Below the pieces are notes generated by a model. It was not told the DNA's origin. It ran no database searches and saw nothing but the letters and a program-made list of their open reading frames with translations. The position numbers and the translations under genes are program-made. This document shows, one piece after another, positions 9,113-17,209 of a stretch of 64,000 nucleotides of DNA (position 1 is the first letter of the stretch; each line of letters opens with the position of its first letter). The stretch is from Aneurinibacillus tyrosinisolvens (GTDB lineage: Bacteria; Bacillota; Bacilli; Aneurinibacillales; Aneurinibacillaceae), in the NCBI RefSeq assembly GCF_001015055.1, contig NZ_BBWZ01000019.1, forward strand, positions 1 to 64,000. Reading direction: 5' to 3'.

Positions 9113-10321
9113 ATGAGTTACGAGACACTTATCCGAATTACGGATCAGGATCATGAGTTAGTAGAGGTTTCCCACATCGAAAACGGTATTAACGTTGGTA
9201 GAAAGAGGATAAAAACCTCAGAATTAGTTTTTGGCTTGCTTGATACCTTTGAGGGTCCGGAAGTTTTTCATTACCTTTCGGAGTGCAACGATGAAGATTT
9301 ATTCGCACAGCTCGGCAGATATTTGGCTGACCATGATGGCGATAAATTACTGGAAGTCTATGCAGACAAAGTATCGACCACAAAGGACTATGTTGCACTC
9401 ACTAAGCTGTTTAGAGTCATAGCTCAACAGATTGACGTAATGAGCTATGATGCAGCAAGCGTGAGTGAGTTATTTGAGCTTCTTTGCCAGCGGATTAGTC
9501 AATGGAAGGATTGTTCTCCTTACTATAAACTGCTTGCCACTTTATTAACCAAACTCGATGTAAATGATTTGGACGGGAATAAAGCTGTTCCTATCTTAAG
9601 AGCATTGGCAAATAAGGTGAAGAAGGAAGAGGAGTTGCAAGTTATTGAAGAAACGTTTCTTGCACTAGCAGAGAAGGCAAGACCGTTGTGGGTACGCCAG
9701 GCATTAAGTAAGGCATTGGCAAAGGAAAATATTCGTTCCACACCCATGTTGCCGCCAAACTGCATCCACTATCAAGAGTTGGTGGATGGAACGCAAGTCG
9801 TTCTCTTAAAGATTGATTCCCAGCGATTCGATGTGCAATACCACAACACCAAGTTTGAAGGTGTGCATTATCCTACGCTGTTATTTGAGATTCATTTTTC
9901 GTTGAATCGCGTTACTTATATTCGCTGCTTTGCTATGGATACAACACTGGTGAAGCCGGATAGCAGAATCTACCTTTTTCCATTTTCAAACGTGTATAAC
10001 GATGGACATGTTTGTTGGAAGTACAGTGACATGAAAATTAAGGATTTAGCCCAAGTTGGGTCGCTTCCATTTATGTTTCTGAACAGTCCGGCCAACGACC
10101 ATCTTTATAGAGGGAAAGTCAATTTGCGCGAATGGTATACACGCCTCCAATATGAGGAATTTGATAACTCGATGCTGACTCCAACAAGAGCCACATTGAA
10201 GGATTTATTGGAGCAGTACACCCCGAAACCAAAGAAAAAACCAAAGGTTATGAAAGTGAGCAGAGCCCTTATTGAAAAGGCTACTGGAATTCAATCATCC
10301 AAAGAAGAGAAATCAGCCTAA
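9113..10321 (+). CDS. PRTRC protein B-like / E2-like fold protein
   Basis: 402 aa. Residues 1-200 are helical and unassigned; about 215-360 resemble PRTRC system protein B, a family related to E2/UBC-like folds: YLFPFSNVYNDGHVCW with a candidate active-site Cys301, then FMFLNSPANDHLYRG. In E2 enzymes a Cys at this place carries the ubiquitin-like protein as a thioester; whether this one is catalytic is unproven. It lies directly before the genes for the ubiquitin-like domain protein, JAMM peptidase and E1, the gene grouping seen in PRTRC plasmid cassettes. Strong AGGAGGAA ribosome site. The C-terminal basic tail (KPKKKPKVMK) may bind nucleic acid. Confidence 0.7.
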   Translation: MSYETLIRITDQDHELVEVSHIENGINVGRKRIKTSELVFGLLDTFEGPEVFHYLSECNDEDLFAQLGRYLADHDGDKLLEVYADKVSTTKDYVALTKLFRVIAQQIDVMSYDAASVSELFELLCQRISQWKDCSPYYKLLATLLTKLDVNDLDGNKAVPILRALANKVKKEEELQVIEETFLALAEKARPLWVRQALSKALAKENIRSTPMLPPNCIHYQELVDGTQVVLLKIDSQRFDVQYHNTKFEGVHYPTLLFEIHFSLNRVTYIRCFAMDTTLVKPDSRIYLFPFSNVYNDGHVCWKYSDMKIKDLAQVGSLPFMFLNSPANDHLYRGKVNLREWYTRLQYEEFDNSMLTPTRATLKDLLEQYTPKPKKKPKVMKVSRALIEKATGIQSSKEEKSA

Positions 10322-10378
10322 GTCTAAAAGACCGGCACAAAAATCATCATTTTTTCAATTTGAGAGGAGAAATTTAAA

Positions 10379-11497
10379 ATGACAACGAACAACCAAAACG
10401 AAAACATCGTAGGATTATTTTTTGGAGAAAGTAACACACCAGATAAGGACACATCATCCATTAATACAGCGGCTACAGTTGTTAGTGAAGGCACAGGATC
10501 ATTGGAAAAAGCGAAAACTGAGCTACTTGGACAACTCTTTGCTGTCGCTTCAAAACTTGATGAAAGTATTTCGGAAAGATTTGAATGGATTGCCAATAAG
10601 TTTGAAGAGTCAGCCCCCCGGTTGCTTGATGGTTCTGAAACGGTAGACGCTTTGGCTAATGAACTCTTACAGGCAATCAAGTGGTATGTCGCGAGTGTGC
10701 CAGGAGATCACGCTGGCCTAGTTATTGGGGTTGGAAACGACATTGTTAATGCTCTTTTAACTGCATCCACTACTACGGAAGAACCTTATTCTAAAGTGTT
10801 TGCAGATTTGGGCAGCAAGCTTTCCCACTTAATAGCTGATTATGTTGACGGCTTATCATCCCAGGCTCCTTTTGATGTTGAAACCGAACCTGTAGTAGAG
10901 CAACTGGCTCCTTCACAGGAAGAAACTCAACCAGAAGAGAAAAAGGAAGAGGATACGCAGGCAGTTGATGAAGCGGAAGCGGTGAACGAGGGTAAAGAGG
11001 AACCAGAAAAAGAAGAAATACAGTCCGAATCATCCGGGCAAATGGCTCTTTTTGATTTTGGTGCTGCTTTTTCAGCTCCACCGAAAAAGAAAAAGAACGA
11101 TGGAAAAAATGCAACGGTAACGGCCACTCCTTCTGGTTCTAAGCCTCCTGAAATTCCGGCGACTTCTGCAAATCCTTCTTCCAAATCATCAGGTAAGCAA
11201 ACCACCACTTCTTCACAGACGGGTGTGAAGGCGAGTAATAATCACGTAAAGGCGAAAAAAGACCAGAATATTTCTGTAGAGGGGGATTGGACCATCCATT
11301 ACGCGGCTCAGTTTTTCCGTGTGAGTGACGTGGTAAACCCAATGCCCGCTAGTGGGAAAACATCTTTAGAAGAAATTCGTGCTGCAATGGAGCGTGAATT
11401 CTTTGAGATGACAAAGGAACGTGTGAAATGGGATTATGATACAGCTAAAAAGCGCTTGTTTCCTGATGTTTCTGGTGCAAGCAAAGGAGGCTGTTAA
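10379..11497 (+). CDS. Large protein with C-terminal ubiquitin-like (PRTRC protein C-like) domain ending Gly-Gly-Cys
   Basis: 372 aa. Residues 1-170 form a helical N-terminal region; 175-290 are a low-complexity Glu/Pro/Ser/Lys linker; about 298-372 resemble the beta-grasp protein C of PRTRC systems (HYAAQFFRVSD, NPMP, SLEEIRAAMEREFFEMT, VKWDYDTAKKRLFPDVSGASKGG). The protein ends Lys-Gly-Gly-Cys: a diglycine followed by one residue, the form expected of an unprocessed ubiquitin-like protein that a JAMM peptidase trims before E1 activation (compare QbsE/QbsD). Caveat: the codons AAA GGA GGC for KGG are also the Shine-Dalgarno site of the next gene, so the motif could be a by-product. GAGAGGAG precedes the start. 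Confidence 0.65.
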   Translation: MTTNNQNENIVGLFFGESNTPDKDTSSINTAATVVSEGTGSLEKAKTELLGQLFAVASKLDESISERFEWIANKFEESAPRLLDGSETVDALANELLQAIKWYVASVPGDHAGLVIGVGNDIVNALLTASTTTEEPYSKVFADLGSKLSHLIADYVDGLSSQAPFDVETEPVVEQLAPSQEETQPEEKKEEDTQAVDEAEAVNEGKEEPEKEEIQSESSGQMALFDFGAAFSAPPKKKKNDGKNATVTATPSGSKPPEIPATSANPSSKSSGKQTTTSSQTGVKASNNHVKAKKDQNISVEGDWTIHYAAQFFRVSDVVNPMPASGKTSLEEIRAAMEREFFEMTKERVKWDYDTAKKRLFPDVSGASKGGC

Positions 11498-11498
11498 C

Positions 11499-12149
11499 AT
11501 GTCTCTACGCAAATTCTACTGGTCGATAAAGGAATTCCTTTCCGATTCGCATAAAAAGCCATTTTCGGTGATTGCGGGTCAGGATGGATTCTACGAGGTG
11601 CGTGAAAATCCTTTAGGCAGGATTGTAATAAGGAAAGAAGTGGTTCAAGAGTTGGATCCTATTCAACCGGGTTTTCAGTTTAATTTACCGAAAATCCCTG
11701 GGATTTTGCTTGAGACTACGTTGGCTTTCTTTCGTGATTACTGCCAAGAGTTAGAAAGTAATGAGGTCATGGTAACGATATATTACGACTTGAGAGAGAA
11801 TCAGTATCTCCTCGAATGTCCATATCAATCCGTGAATAAAACACGCATTTTTGCGGAGTTTGACAATGAGTACATGCATAATGAACGTTATGTCCAGGTG
11901 CTCCAAATCCACTCCCATAACAGTATGCACGCTTTCTTTTCTAGCATTGATGATGCAGATGAAAAGGCGTATATGCTTTATTCGGTTGTGGGGAGGCTCG
12001 ATCAGGTCACTCCTGAGATGCTTCTTCGGGTGGGTACTAATGGTCAATTTATCGAACTTCCTCTGGAATATATTTTTGAAGATTTCATGTTGGAAGAGAA
12101 AGAGATGGACTTTCCGCAGGAGTGGAAGGAACGAATTACAATTTTATAA
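11499..12149 (+). CDS. JAMM/MPN metallopeptidase (PRTRC protein A-like)
   Basis: 216 aa. The zinc-binding JAMM signature is intact: His138-Ser-His140, ten residues, Asp151 (HSHNSMHAFFSSIDDADE), with Ser148 in the SxxD part. PRTRC protein A carries nearly the same block (HSHN-AFFS-DD-DE). JAMM enzymes cleave ubiquitin-like proteins from conjugates or trim their C-termini; this one would act on the Gly-Gly-Cys tail of the preceding gene product. Start at 11499 has AAAGGAGG, which overlaps the last codons of that gene (stop and start one base apart), so their translation is coupled. Cytosolic. Confidence 0.85.
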   Translation: MSLRKFYWSIKEFLSDSHKKPFSVIAGQDGFYEVRENPLGRIVIRKEVVQELDPIQPGFQFNLPKIPGILLETTLAFFRDYCQELESNEVMVTIYYDLRENQYLLECPYQSVNKTRIFAEFDNEYMHNERYVQVLQIHSHNSMHAFFSSIDDADEKAYMLYSVVGRLDQVTPEMLLRVGTNGQFIELPLEYIFEDFMLEEKEMDFPQEWKERITIL

Positions 12150-12161
12150 GAGTGTAGGGTG

Positions 12162-12196
12162 AAGAGAAGGTTGTTCCATTTAGGACTCCTTCTCTT
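12162..12196 (+). terminator. Internal terminator-like hairpin before the next ribosome site
   Basis: AAGAGAAGG/CCTTCTCTT with T6, between the JAMM gene and the next gene of the same operon. Similar stem as 15530-15552. Confidence 0.6.
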
Positions 12197-12231
12197 TTTT
12201 CAATTATAAAACATGACAAAGGGTGAAAATC

Positions 12232-12648
12232 ATGGAGTTAATCAAAGATAGGACACTTGTAGAAGGTCAGAAAGTTCGAGTATACGTAAATCTAAATCGC
12301 CAGGGCTTTTTCTCAATCCAAGACTACAGAACAGGACTTGTCTGCGCGTATGCTTCATCCGTCAGCCTCAAGAATTGTTCATTTGTAGTAAGGAAGGCCG
12401 CACAAACCAAAACGAGAAAAGAGCGGGTACGCAGTGTTCATGCATTCCTTGTCGGATATTTCATGGAGGGAAACAGTAAACGTCCACCTGAAATGACACG
12501 GAAGGGATATTATGACCCTTATGTGTGCGACACGCTTATCGACGAAGAAACCAATCAACCTATAGGGGCTTTAGAATACGCATATTGCAGCAATAAGCGA
12601 GTGTATTTTGCGGAGGAGGTAAGTGTATGCAAAACTTTATTCGACTAA
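12232..12648 (+). CDS. Unknown protein between JAMM and E1 genes
   Basis: 138 aa, soluble, basic, about six cysteines; pattern of beta strands at the N-terminus (KVRVYVNLNRQGFFSIQDYRTG) and a second half with KGYYDPYVCDTLIDEETNQPIG. No family recognised. ATG at 12232 is chosen since AAAGGGTG lies 5-8 nt upstream; a GTG at 12223 would fall inside that ribosome site. The last 22 bp overlap the E1 gene, so the two are translationally coupled, which argues for a shared task in the ubiquitin-like pathway. Confidence 0.65.
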   Translation: MELIKDRTLVEGQKVRVYVNLNRQGFFSIQDYRTGLVCAYASSVSLKNCSFVVRKAAQTKTRKERVRSVHAFLVGYFMEGNSKRPPEMTRKGYYDPYVCDTLIDEETNQPIGALEYAYCSNKRVYFAEEVSVCKTLFD

Positions 12649-13514
12649 GAGGAAAGCAGAAACGTGTTTTCTATAAAATTGTGGTCGTGGGAACCGGAGG
12701 AAATGGAAGCCATTTTGTGCGTAACCTTTGTCAGATCAGCCGGACATTCATGAATGCCGAGGGATACAAGGAAAACGTTGTAGACATTAGCCTTGTGGAC
12801 GCCGATCGGGTGGAAGCGAAGAATTTGAATAACCAAATTTTTTCTTCTGATGACATTGCTGACTACAAGGTGGAGGCTTTAGCGGAACGGTATGGTGAAC
12901 ACTATGGGCTCAACATTAAAAATGTGACCGAGTTCATCAAGGAAGAAGCCATGTTGCATAAGCTTTTCCATGTAGGCGATGTTGACCAGGACTACTATCA
13001 GGTTATCCCTGTGTTAGTGGGCATGGTGGATAATAATAAATCGCGTCAGCTATTTCACCGGTTTTTTCATGACGAAAGAGTGGAGAATCTACTTTATTTA
13101 GATGCCGGAATCGACGGGATTGTTCATTTTGAGAAGCAGTCTCTTACTCGCGAGCAGAGAATAGAGCAAGAATTATCGGGTTTTAGCGGGCAAATCGTTC
13201 TAGGATTAAAATGGGCCGGTGAAGTGATTCTCCCGCCTATCACGGAAGTATTTCCAGATATCCTAAATGATATACGGACCGCTTTTCCGGGCGAGTCATG
13301 TGGCGAGCTTGTTTTAAACAACCCGCAAAGAGTGATGACCAATCAATACGCGGCTCAGCTGACAACAGGTTATATCAATAATTTGTACCAGCAGCAGTGG
13401 ATTTTTACGAGTGCAACCACCTTTAATGCTCAGTTTGTCGGTGCCAGGGCTACGTTCTTAACGGACGAGCAAGTGCAACGATTTAAGGATGCGGTTGAGG
13501 CAAAACAAGCATAA
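12627..13514 (+). CDS. ThiF/E1-like adenylyltransferase (PRTRC ThiF family)
   Basis: 295 aa. Rossmann ATP-binding motif GTGGNGS at residues 22-28, followed by SLVDADRVEAKNLNNQIF (the DxDxVexxNLnRQ element of E1 enzymes, with Asn in place of Arg) and MVDNNKSR. Cys225 in GESCGEL is a candidate thioester cysteine. E1/ThiF enzymes adenylate the C-terminal glycine of a ubiquitin-like protein, for transfer to an E2 or for thiocarboxylate formation. Strong GGAGGAGG site inside the previous gene. Its neighbours supply the substrate, E2-like and JAMM partners. Family assignment is strong; chemistry (conjugation or sulfur transfer) is open. Confidence 0.85.
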   Translation: MQNFIRLRGKQKRVFYKIVVVGTGGNGSHFVRNLCQISRTFMNAEGYKENVVDISLVDADRVEAKNLNNQIFSSDDIADYKVEALAERYGEHYGLNIKNVTEFIKEEAMLHKLFHVGDVDQDYYQVIPVLVGMVDNNKSRQLFHRFFHDERVENLLYLDAGIDGIVHFEKQSLTREQRIEQELSGFSGQIVLGLKWAGEVILPPITEVFPDILNDIRTAFPGESCGELVLNNPQRVMTNQYAAQLTTGYINNLYQQQWIFTSATTFNAQFVGARATFLTDEQVQRFKDAVEAKQA

Positions 13515-13534
13515 GTAAATAACGAAAGAGTGTA

Positions 13535-13567
13535 GCACCTGTGATTTTTAATCATGGGTGCTTTTTT
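13535..13567 (+). terminator. Internal terminator-like hairpin
   Basis: GCACCTGTGATT pairs with AATCATGGGTGC (one bulge) followed by T6, then AAAAGGAG of the next gene 16 nt on. Confidence 0.65.
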
Positions 13568-13591
13568 CATTTGAAAAGGAGTGTGTTAATC

Positions 13592-15505
13592 ATGAGCTTA
13601 CATATAGAGGCGCAGGAAGTTGAATCATACGTTTTCAAGGAAATGCCAACCAAAATTGTTCCTAAAGCCGATCTTAAGAAACATAAAAACAGCACTCGTA
13701 CCTTATGGACTTCACTTGAAGAAAAAGGGTGGGAGCTGTTAGGTGTTTTACGGGATTGGACAGCAGTGTTTGAAAAAGAAAACTGGCATGTGGCAATTCA
13801 TCATTTTATTGATGAAACCCCTTTAGAAGCATTAGTGGGCAAGGACAGCGGTATTTGTATCGGTGAAATTATCGGAGATGAAGAAACCCCTTTTGAAGTG
13901 ATTACATTGCTTCAAAACAAAGGTTTTACCCATTATGTACCTGAGCAAGCCTTTACCGACGCCTTTATCCTTGATACATACGGAAATGTCCATAATTGGC
14001 ATTACGACAGTCCGAAACATAAGCTTCAACTTTGGGCCAAGACAGAAGGTGCACAGCTGCTTGTTGAATTTTTCTGCAACATGCCATTTGCCCCCTATGG
14101 AGTTAATGAATACATGAATTTTCCTGCATTGGATTTAGAGTTTGTGCAAGACACTCTTTTTGATATGGAACTCCCAGATAAGCCGAAGAAGAAGAAGGCA
14201 GAACAGGGAGAAATCATTGACTTTGCAGGGATCCCAGAGCAAATACCTCCGGATGTATTGAAGAGGGCAGATGAAGCTATTGAAAGGGTATTTAATGATC
14301 ATCGGAAAATCGCTATTGCTTATTCGGGAGGAAAAGACAGTACCGTAATTTTGCTGTTAGTTTTCCGCTATTTACTTAAGCATCCAGAAAGCAAGCATGA
14401 TATTACCATTATCAGTGCTGATGTATTGGTCGATAACCCGCTTATTATTAATCATTTAATGAAAATGAAAGAAGCGGTAGAAGCTTATTGCCGAAAGATA
14501 GGGAGAAAGATTCCTTTTATTTTGGTAGAACCGGAGATTGGGCAAGATTATTTTTCTTGTGTTCTCGGGAAAGGTTATGCTCCTCCTTCCAGTAAGAACC
14601 GCTGGTGTGTTGAGAGAATGAAGATCATACCAGCTCAAAAGAAGTTGGTAGAGTTATTCGGCGAAGGGGAACCTACTTGTCAATTGCTCGGTACACGTAG
14701 TTCTGAAAGTGAGAATCGTGCCCGCAGCATGGAGAAAATATACGGTGATGACTTTTACAGTCCTCATACGGTTTCCAATATCACAACGGCCAGTCCAATA
14801 AGGGATTGGACCGCAGAAAATGTGGTCACATTCCTCGTTCGTGAACAGGCGCCCTGGGATGAACTGTATTCCAATTATCGCTTAATCAGTCTGTACGGAT
14901 CAGCTAGCTCTTTTGGAGAATGTCCCATAGGAGCTGCTATCACTTCGGATAATGATGCGAAATGTTCAGGTCGTTCGGCTAGATTCGGATGTTTCACTTG
15001 TACTCTGGTCGATGACGATGTATCTTTACGCAATTTAACATTAGATTACCCTGAATTGCTTCCACATTATGAGTATCGAGGCATTTTAAAGGCTACCCAG
15101 GATCTCCGGTATGGAGGCTTCACGGGGTACCAGCGAAAGCCTAAATTTACGATAACCAATGGCTTTGGTGACTTAACGATTGATATTCGTACAATGCTAT
15201 TATTGCATCTTAAAAGGCTTGAAATCAAGCTTTCAGATAATATCGTAACGAGTATTTATCAGGAAGTGATGAAACGGGAGATTAGTGAAGGCATTGCGGT
15301 TACAAATCGATTCCGTCAGGCGTTATTCAGTCACTATACCGTTAGCCCGCTTTTTACTGGTGCGATGTATAATCCGATTTTCGACCCGTTTAATTGCGGA
15401 GTAGACAGAAGAACGGAAGAGGATGCAGCGGCCATAGAACGGGTTTTGGCACGAATTGCCGAGTGTAAAAGAAAGGAAACAAGTGAACAGCTTGCTCTTT
15501 TCTAA
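13592..15505 (+). CDS. DndC-like PP-loop ATP pyrophosphatase / sulfurtransferase with novel N-terminal domain
   Basis: 637 aa. Residues 1-215 are an unassigned domain; about 225-500 match the PAPS-reductase/DndC family: PP-loop SGGKDST at 245-251, NRWCVERMKIIPAQ, LGTRSSES, then a cysteine set GECPIG, AKCSGRSARFGCFTCTLV that in DndC binds a 4Fe-4S cluster. DndC activates DNA for phosphorothioation using sulfur delivered by a cysteine desulfurase. No dndA, B, D or E is present, so this is a solitary homologue. Its place directly after an E1/ubiquitin-like set suggests a protein thiocarboxylate as possible sulfur donor (inference). Start at 13592 follows AAAAGGAG. Confidence 0.8.
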   Translation: MSLHIEAQEVESYVFKEMPTKIVPKADLKKHKNSTRTLWTSLEEKGWELLGVLRDWTAVFEKENWHVAIHHFIDETPLEALVGKDSGICIGEIIGDEETPFEVITLLQNKGFTHYVPEQAFTDAFILDTYGNVHNWHYDSPKHKLQLWAKTEGAQLLVEFFCNMPFAPYGVNEYMNFPALDLEFVQDTLFDMELPDKPKKKKAEQGEIIDFAGIPEQIPPDVLKRADEAIERVFNDHRKIAIAYSGGKDSTVILLLVFRYLLKHPESKHDITIISADVLVDNPLIINHLMKMKEAVEAYCRKIGRKIPFILVEPEIGQDYFSCVLGKGYAPPSSKNRWCVERMKIIPAQKKLVELFGEGEPTCQLLGTRSSESENRARSMEKIYGDDFYSPHTVSNITTASPIRDWTAENVVTFLVREQAPWDELYSNYRLISLYGSASSFGECPIGAAITSDNDAKCSGRSARFGCFTCTLVDDDVSLRNLTLDYPELLPHYEYRGILKATQDLRYGGFTGYQRKPKFTITNGFGDLTIDIRTMLLLHLKRLEIKLSDNIVTSIYQEVMKREISEGIAVTNRFRQALFSHYTVSPLFTGAMYNPIFDPFNCGVDRRTEEDAAAIERVLARIAECKRKETSEQLALF

Positions 15506-15529
15506 GAATCATTCATATGAAGCGTAAGA

Positions 15530-15558
15530 GAGAAGGTGATAATTGCCTTCTCTTTTTT
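15530..15558 (+). terminator. Internal terminator-like hairpin
   Basis: GAGAAGG/CCTTCTC with T6, followed by AAAAAGGAGA of the next gene. Confidence 0.6.
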
Positions 15559-15588
15559 ACTTTTTTAATTAAAAAGGAGAGATTAATT

Positions 15589-17112
15589 ATGCTTTTAAAG
15601 AAAAGACCCGCTAAAAATTCTAAACGTGGCATTTATATAGCAGACAAATTACTATTAGAGACTGCCTTTCAACAAGGAAAGCATGTAAAATATGTCGTTA
15701 ATGTCAAAGAGAGAGAGCTTCTTATCCTACCATCAGAGGAAAAAACCAAAAATACCGTTTCCATTAAAGATGGGATTAAGCCTTTAATAGATCTTCGCGA
15801 CAAAAAGGCGCTTTCGCCATTTGTGGGCTGTGGTTATCTTCAAATCGAGATTCATGATGATGTAATTAAAGTCATTGGATTCGAGGAGAGCGATGGTAGT
15901 ACCGAGGACTCGAGTTCGCTTGAAGTAGCAAGGAAATCTACTGGTAAATTTTATGATATAACTCAGCTCATTCAAGTCCGTAAAAAAGCGGAGATTTACA
16001 TACCGCGTTCGGAGTTAGAGAGAGCGGTCGGCGATCCATTGTCCTTTGGGCAAGTCGCTTTTACCGAAACTTATACTCATTCCTATGCCGGTAGTGCTTC
16101 TCAATCGGTCCAAAATGTACTTCATCATCTTCCTATTCCACTTCATGTTTTGTCTCTCTTTTGTGGCGCAGGAATTTTAGATAAGGCATTTATCGACACC
16201 GGTTTTACAATTATGAATGCTGTAGAGAAGGATGCTGATGCCTGTAAAACCTATCGGTATAATATCGGAAATCATGTTTGGGAAGGGGATATAAGGGAAA
16301 TTGAAAAATTCCCTAATCTACCAATTGCTATCGGAGGCGCACCCTGTTTTGGCTTTACGAATAGCAACAGGGTAACCAATGACCTTGATAATCCAAATAA
16401 TTTACTTATTCGGGAGTATATTCGTGCTGTACAGTCAAGCGGAGTTTATGTCTGGGTGCTTGAAAACGCGCCGCAGCTACTAACCTCTTGGAATGGACAC
16501 TTTTTTGAAGAAATAAAGGAAGCATTCCCTGATTATAAAATTACAGCAGGTGTGCTTACAGCTGCCGATTATGGAACGCCACAAGTCCGTAAGAGAGCGT
16601 TCGTTATCGGAAGTCGGATTGGGGAGATTCCATTACCTGAACCGGAAACGCCTTTCGAGCAATATACGACGGTAAAAGAAGCTTTCGAAGGGCTACATGA
16701 TAGAATTCCAAATCAAAAGGATATAACCAAGGCAAAGCCGGAAACATTGGAGAGAATGAGCTACGTTCCACCTGGCGGGAATATCAAGGATATCCCTGAA
16801 TCGATTCGCCCAAGTGGACAGCACTCCATCATGTACCGTCGGCTAAAGTGGGAGGAAACTGCGCCCACGATAGTAAACATGCGCAAAGCGTGTATTTCTC
16901 ACCCTGAGCATAATCGCATCTTATCTGTGCGTGAATGTGCGAGATTAAACGATATACCGGACGATTACATTTTTAAAGGCAAGTTGGCCTCGATGCAACA
17001 GCAGCTCGCAAACTGTGTGCCTGTGCGCCTCGGACGAGCGATTGCAAAGGTTGTAAAGAAGGCAGTCGAGAAGTTTAATGCTGGAAATCGTTTATGTCCT
17101 GTCGGTATATAA
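15589..17112 (+). CDS. C5-cytosine DNA methyltransferase with extra N-terminal domain
   Basis: 507 aa. Residues 1-185 are not part of the usual enzyme and show strand-rich segments that loosely recall AbrB-like folds. From about 188 the standard C5 motifs appear in order: I (LSLFCGAG), IV with catalytic Cys253 (GGAPCFGFTNSNR, where GGPPCQ is usual), VI (ENAPQLL), VIII (QVRKRAFVIG), IX (RLNDIPDDY) and X (QLANCVPV). A target recognition region lies at about 365-430. It would methylate cytosine C5 in a sequence-specific way. No partner nuclease is seen. Start at 15589 has AAAAAGGAGAG upstream. Last gene of operon 1. Confidence 0.92.
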   Translation: MLLKKRPAKNSKRGIYIADKLLLETAFQQGKHVKYVVNVKERELLILPSEEKTKNTVSIKDGIKPLIDLRDKKALSPFVGCGYLQIEIHDDVIKVIGFEESDGSTEDSSSLEVARKSTGKFYDITQLIQVRKKAEIYIPRSELERAVGDPLSFGQVAFTETYTHSYAGSASQSVQNVLHHLPIPLHVLSLFCGAGILDKAFIDTGFTIMNAVEKDADACKTYRYNIGNHVWEGDIREIEKFPNLPIAIGGAPCFGFTNSNRVTNDLDNPNNLLIREYIRAVQSSGVYVWVLENAPQLLTSWNGHFFEEIKEAFPDYKITAGVLTAADYGTPQVRKRAFVIGSRIGEIPLPEPETPFEQYTTVKEAFEGLHDRIPNQKDITKAKPETLERMSYVPPGGNIKDIPESIRPSGQHSIMYRRLKWEETAPTIVNMRKACISHPEHNRILSVRECARLNDIPDDYIFKGKLASMQQQLANCVPVRLGRAIAKVVKKAVEKFNAGNRLCPVGI

Positions 17113-17145
17113 AGAGTTACAATTGTACTGCTTTATTTCCTGAAA

Positions 17146-17155
17146 TTGTTATAAT
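17146..17155 (+). promoter_or_regulatory. Extended -10 promoter for the DUF4062 gene
   Basis: TTGTTATAAT, an extended -10 (TGnTATAAT), 55 bp before the gene; no good -35 at 17 bp, as usual for this class. Confidence 0.5.
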
Positions 17156-17209
17156 TTAAACAACGGGAGAACGGCTAAGTAGAGTTGAAAATAGAATTGG
17201 GGGAAAAAC

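Noticed and set aside
10791-11208. Long minus-strand frames opposite the Ubl-linker region
   Set aside because: They mirror the low-complexity Glu/Ser/Lys linker and have no ribosome sites; the plus-strand gene explains them.
9113-13514. Full canonical PRTRC system
   Set aside because: Parts resembling A, B, C and ThiF are visible, but no ParB-like, StbA/ParM-like (D) or F genes are adjacent, so this is called PRTRC-like only.
13592-15505. Complete Dnd phosphorothioation system
   Set aside because: Only a DndC-like protein is present; no DndA, DndB, DndD, DndE or DndFGH genes exist in the window.
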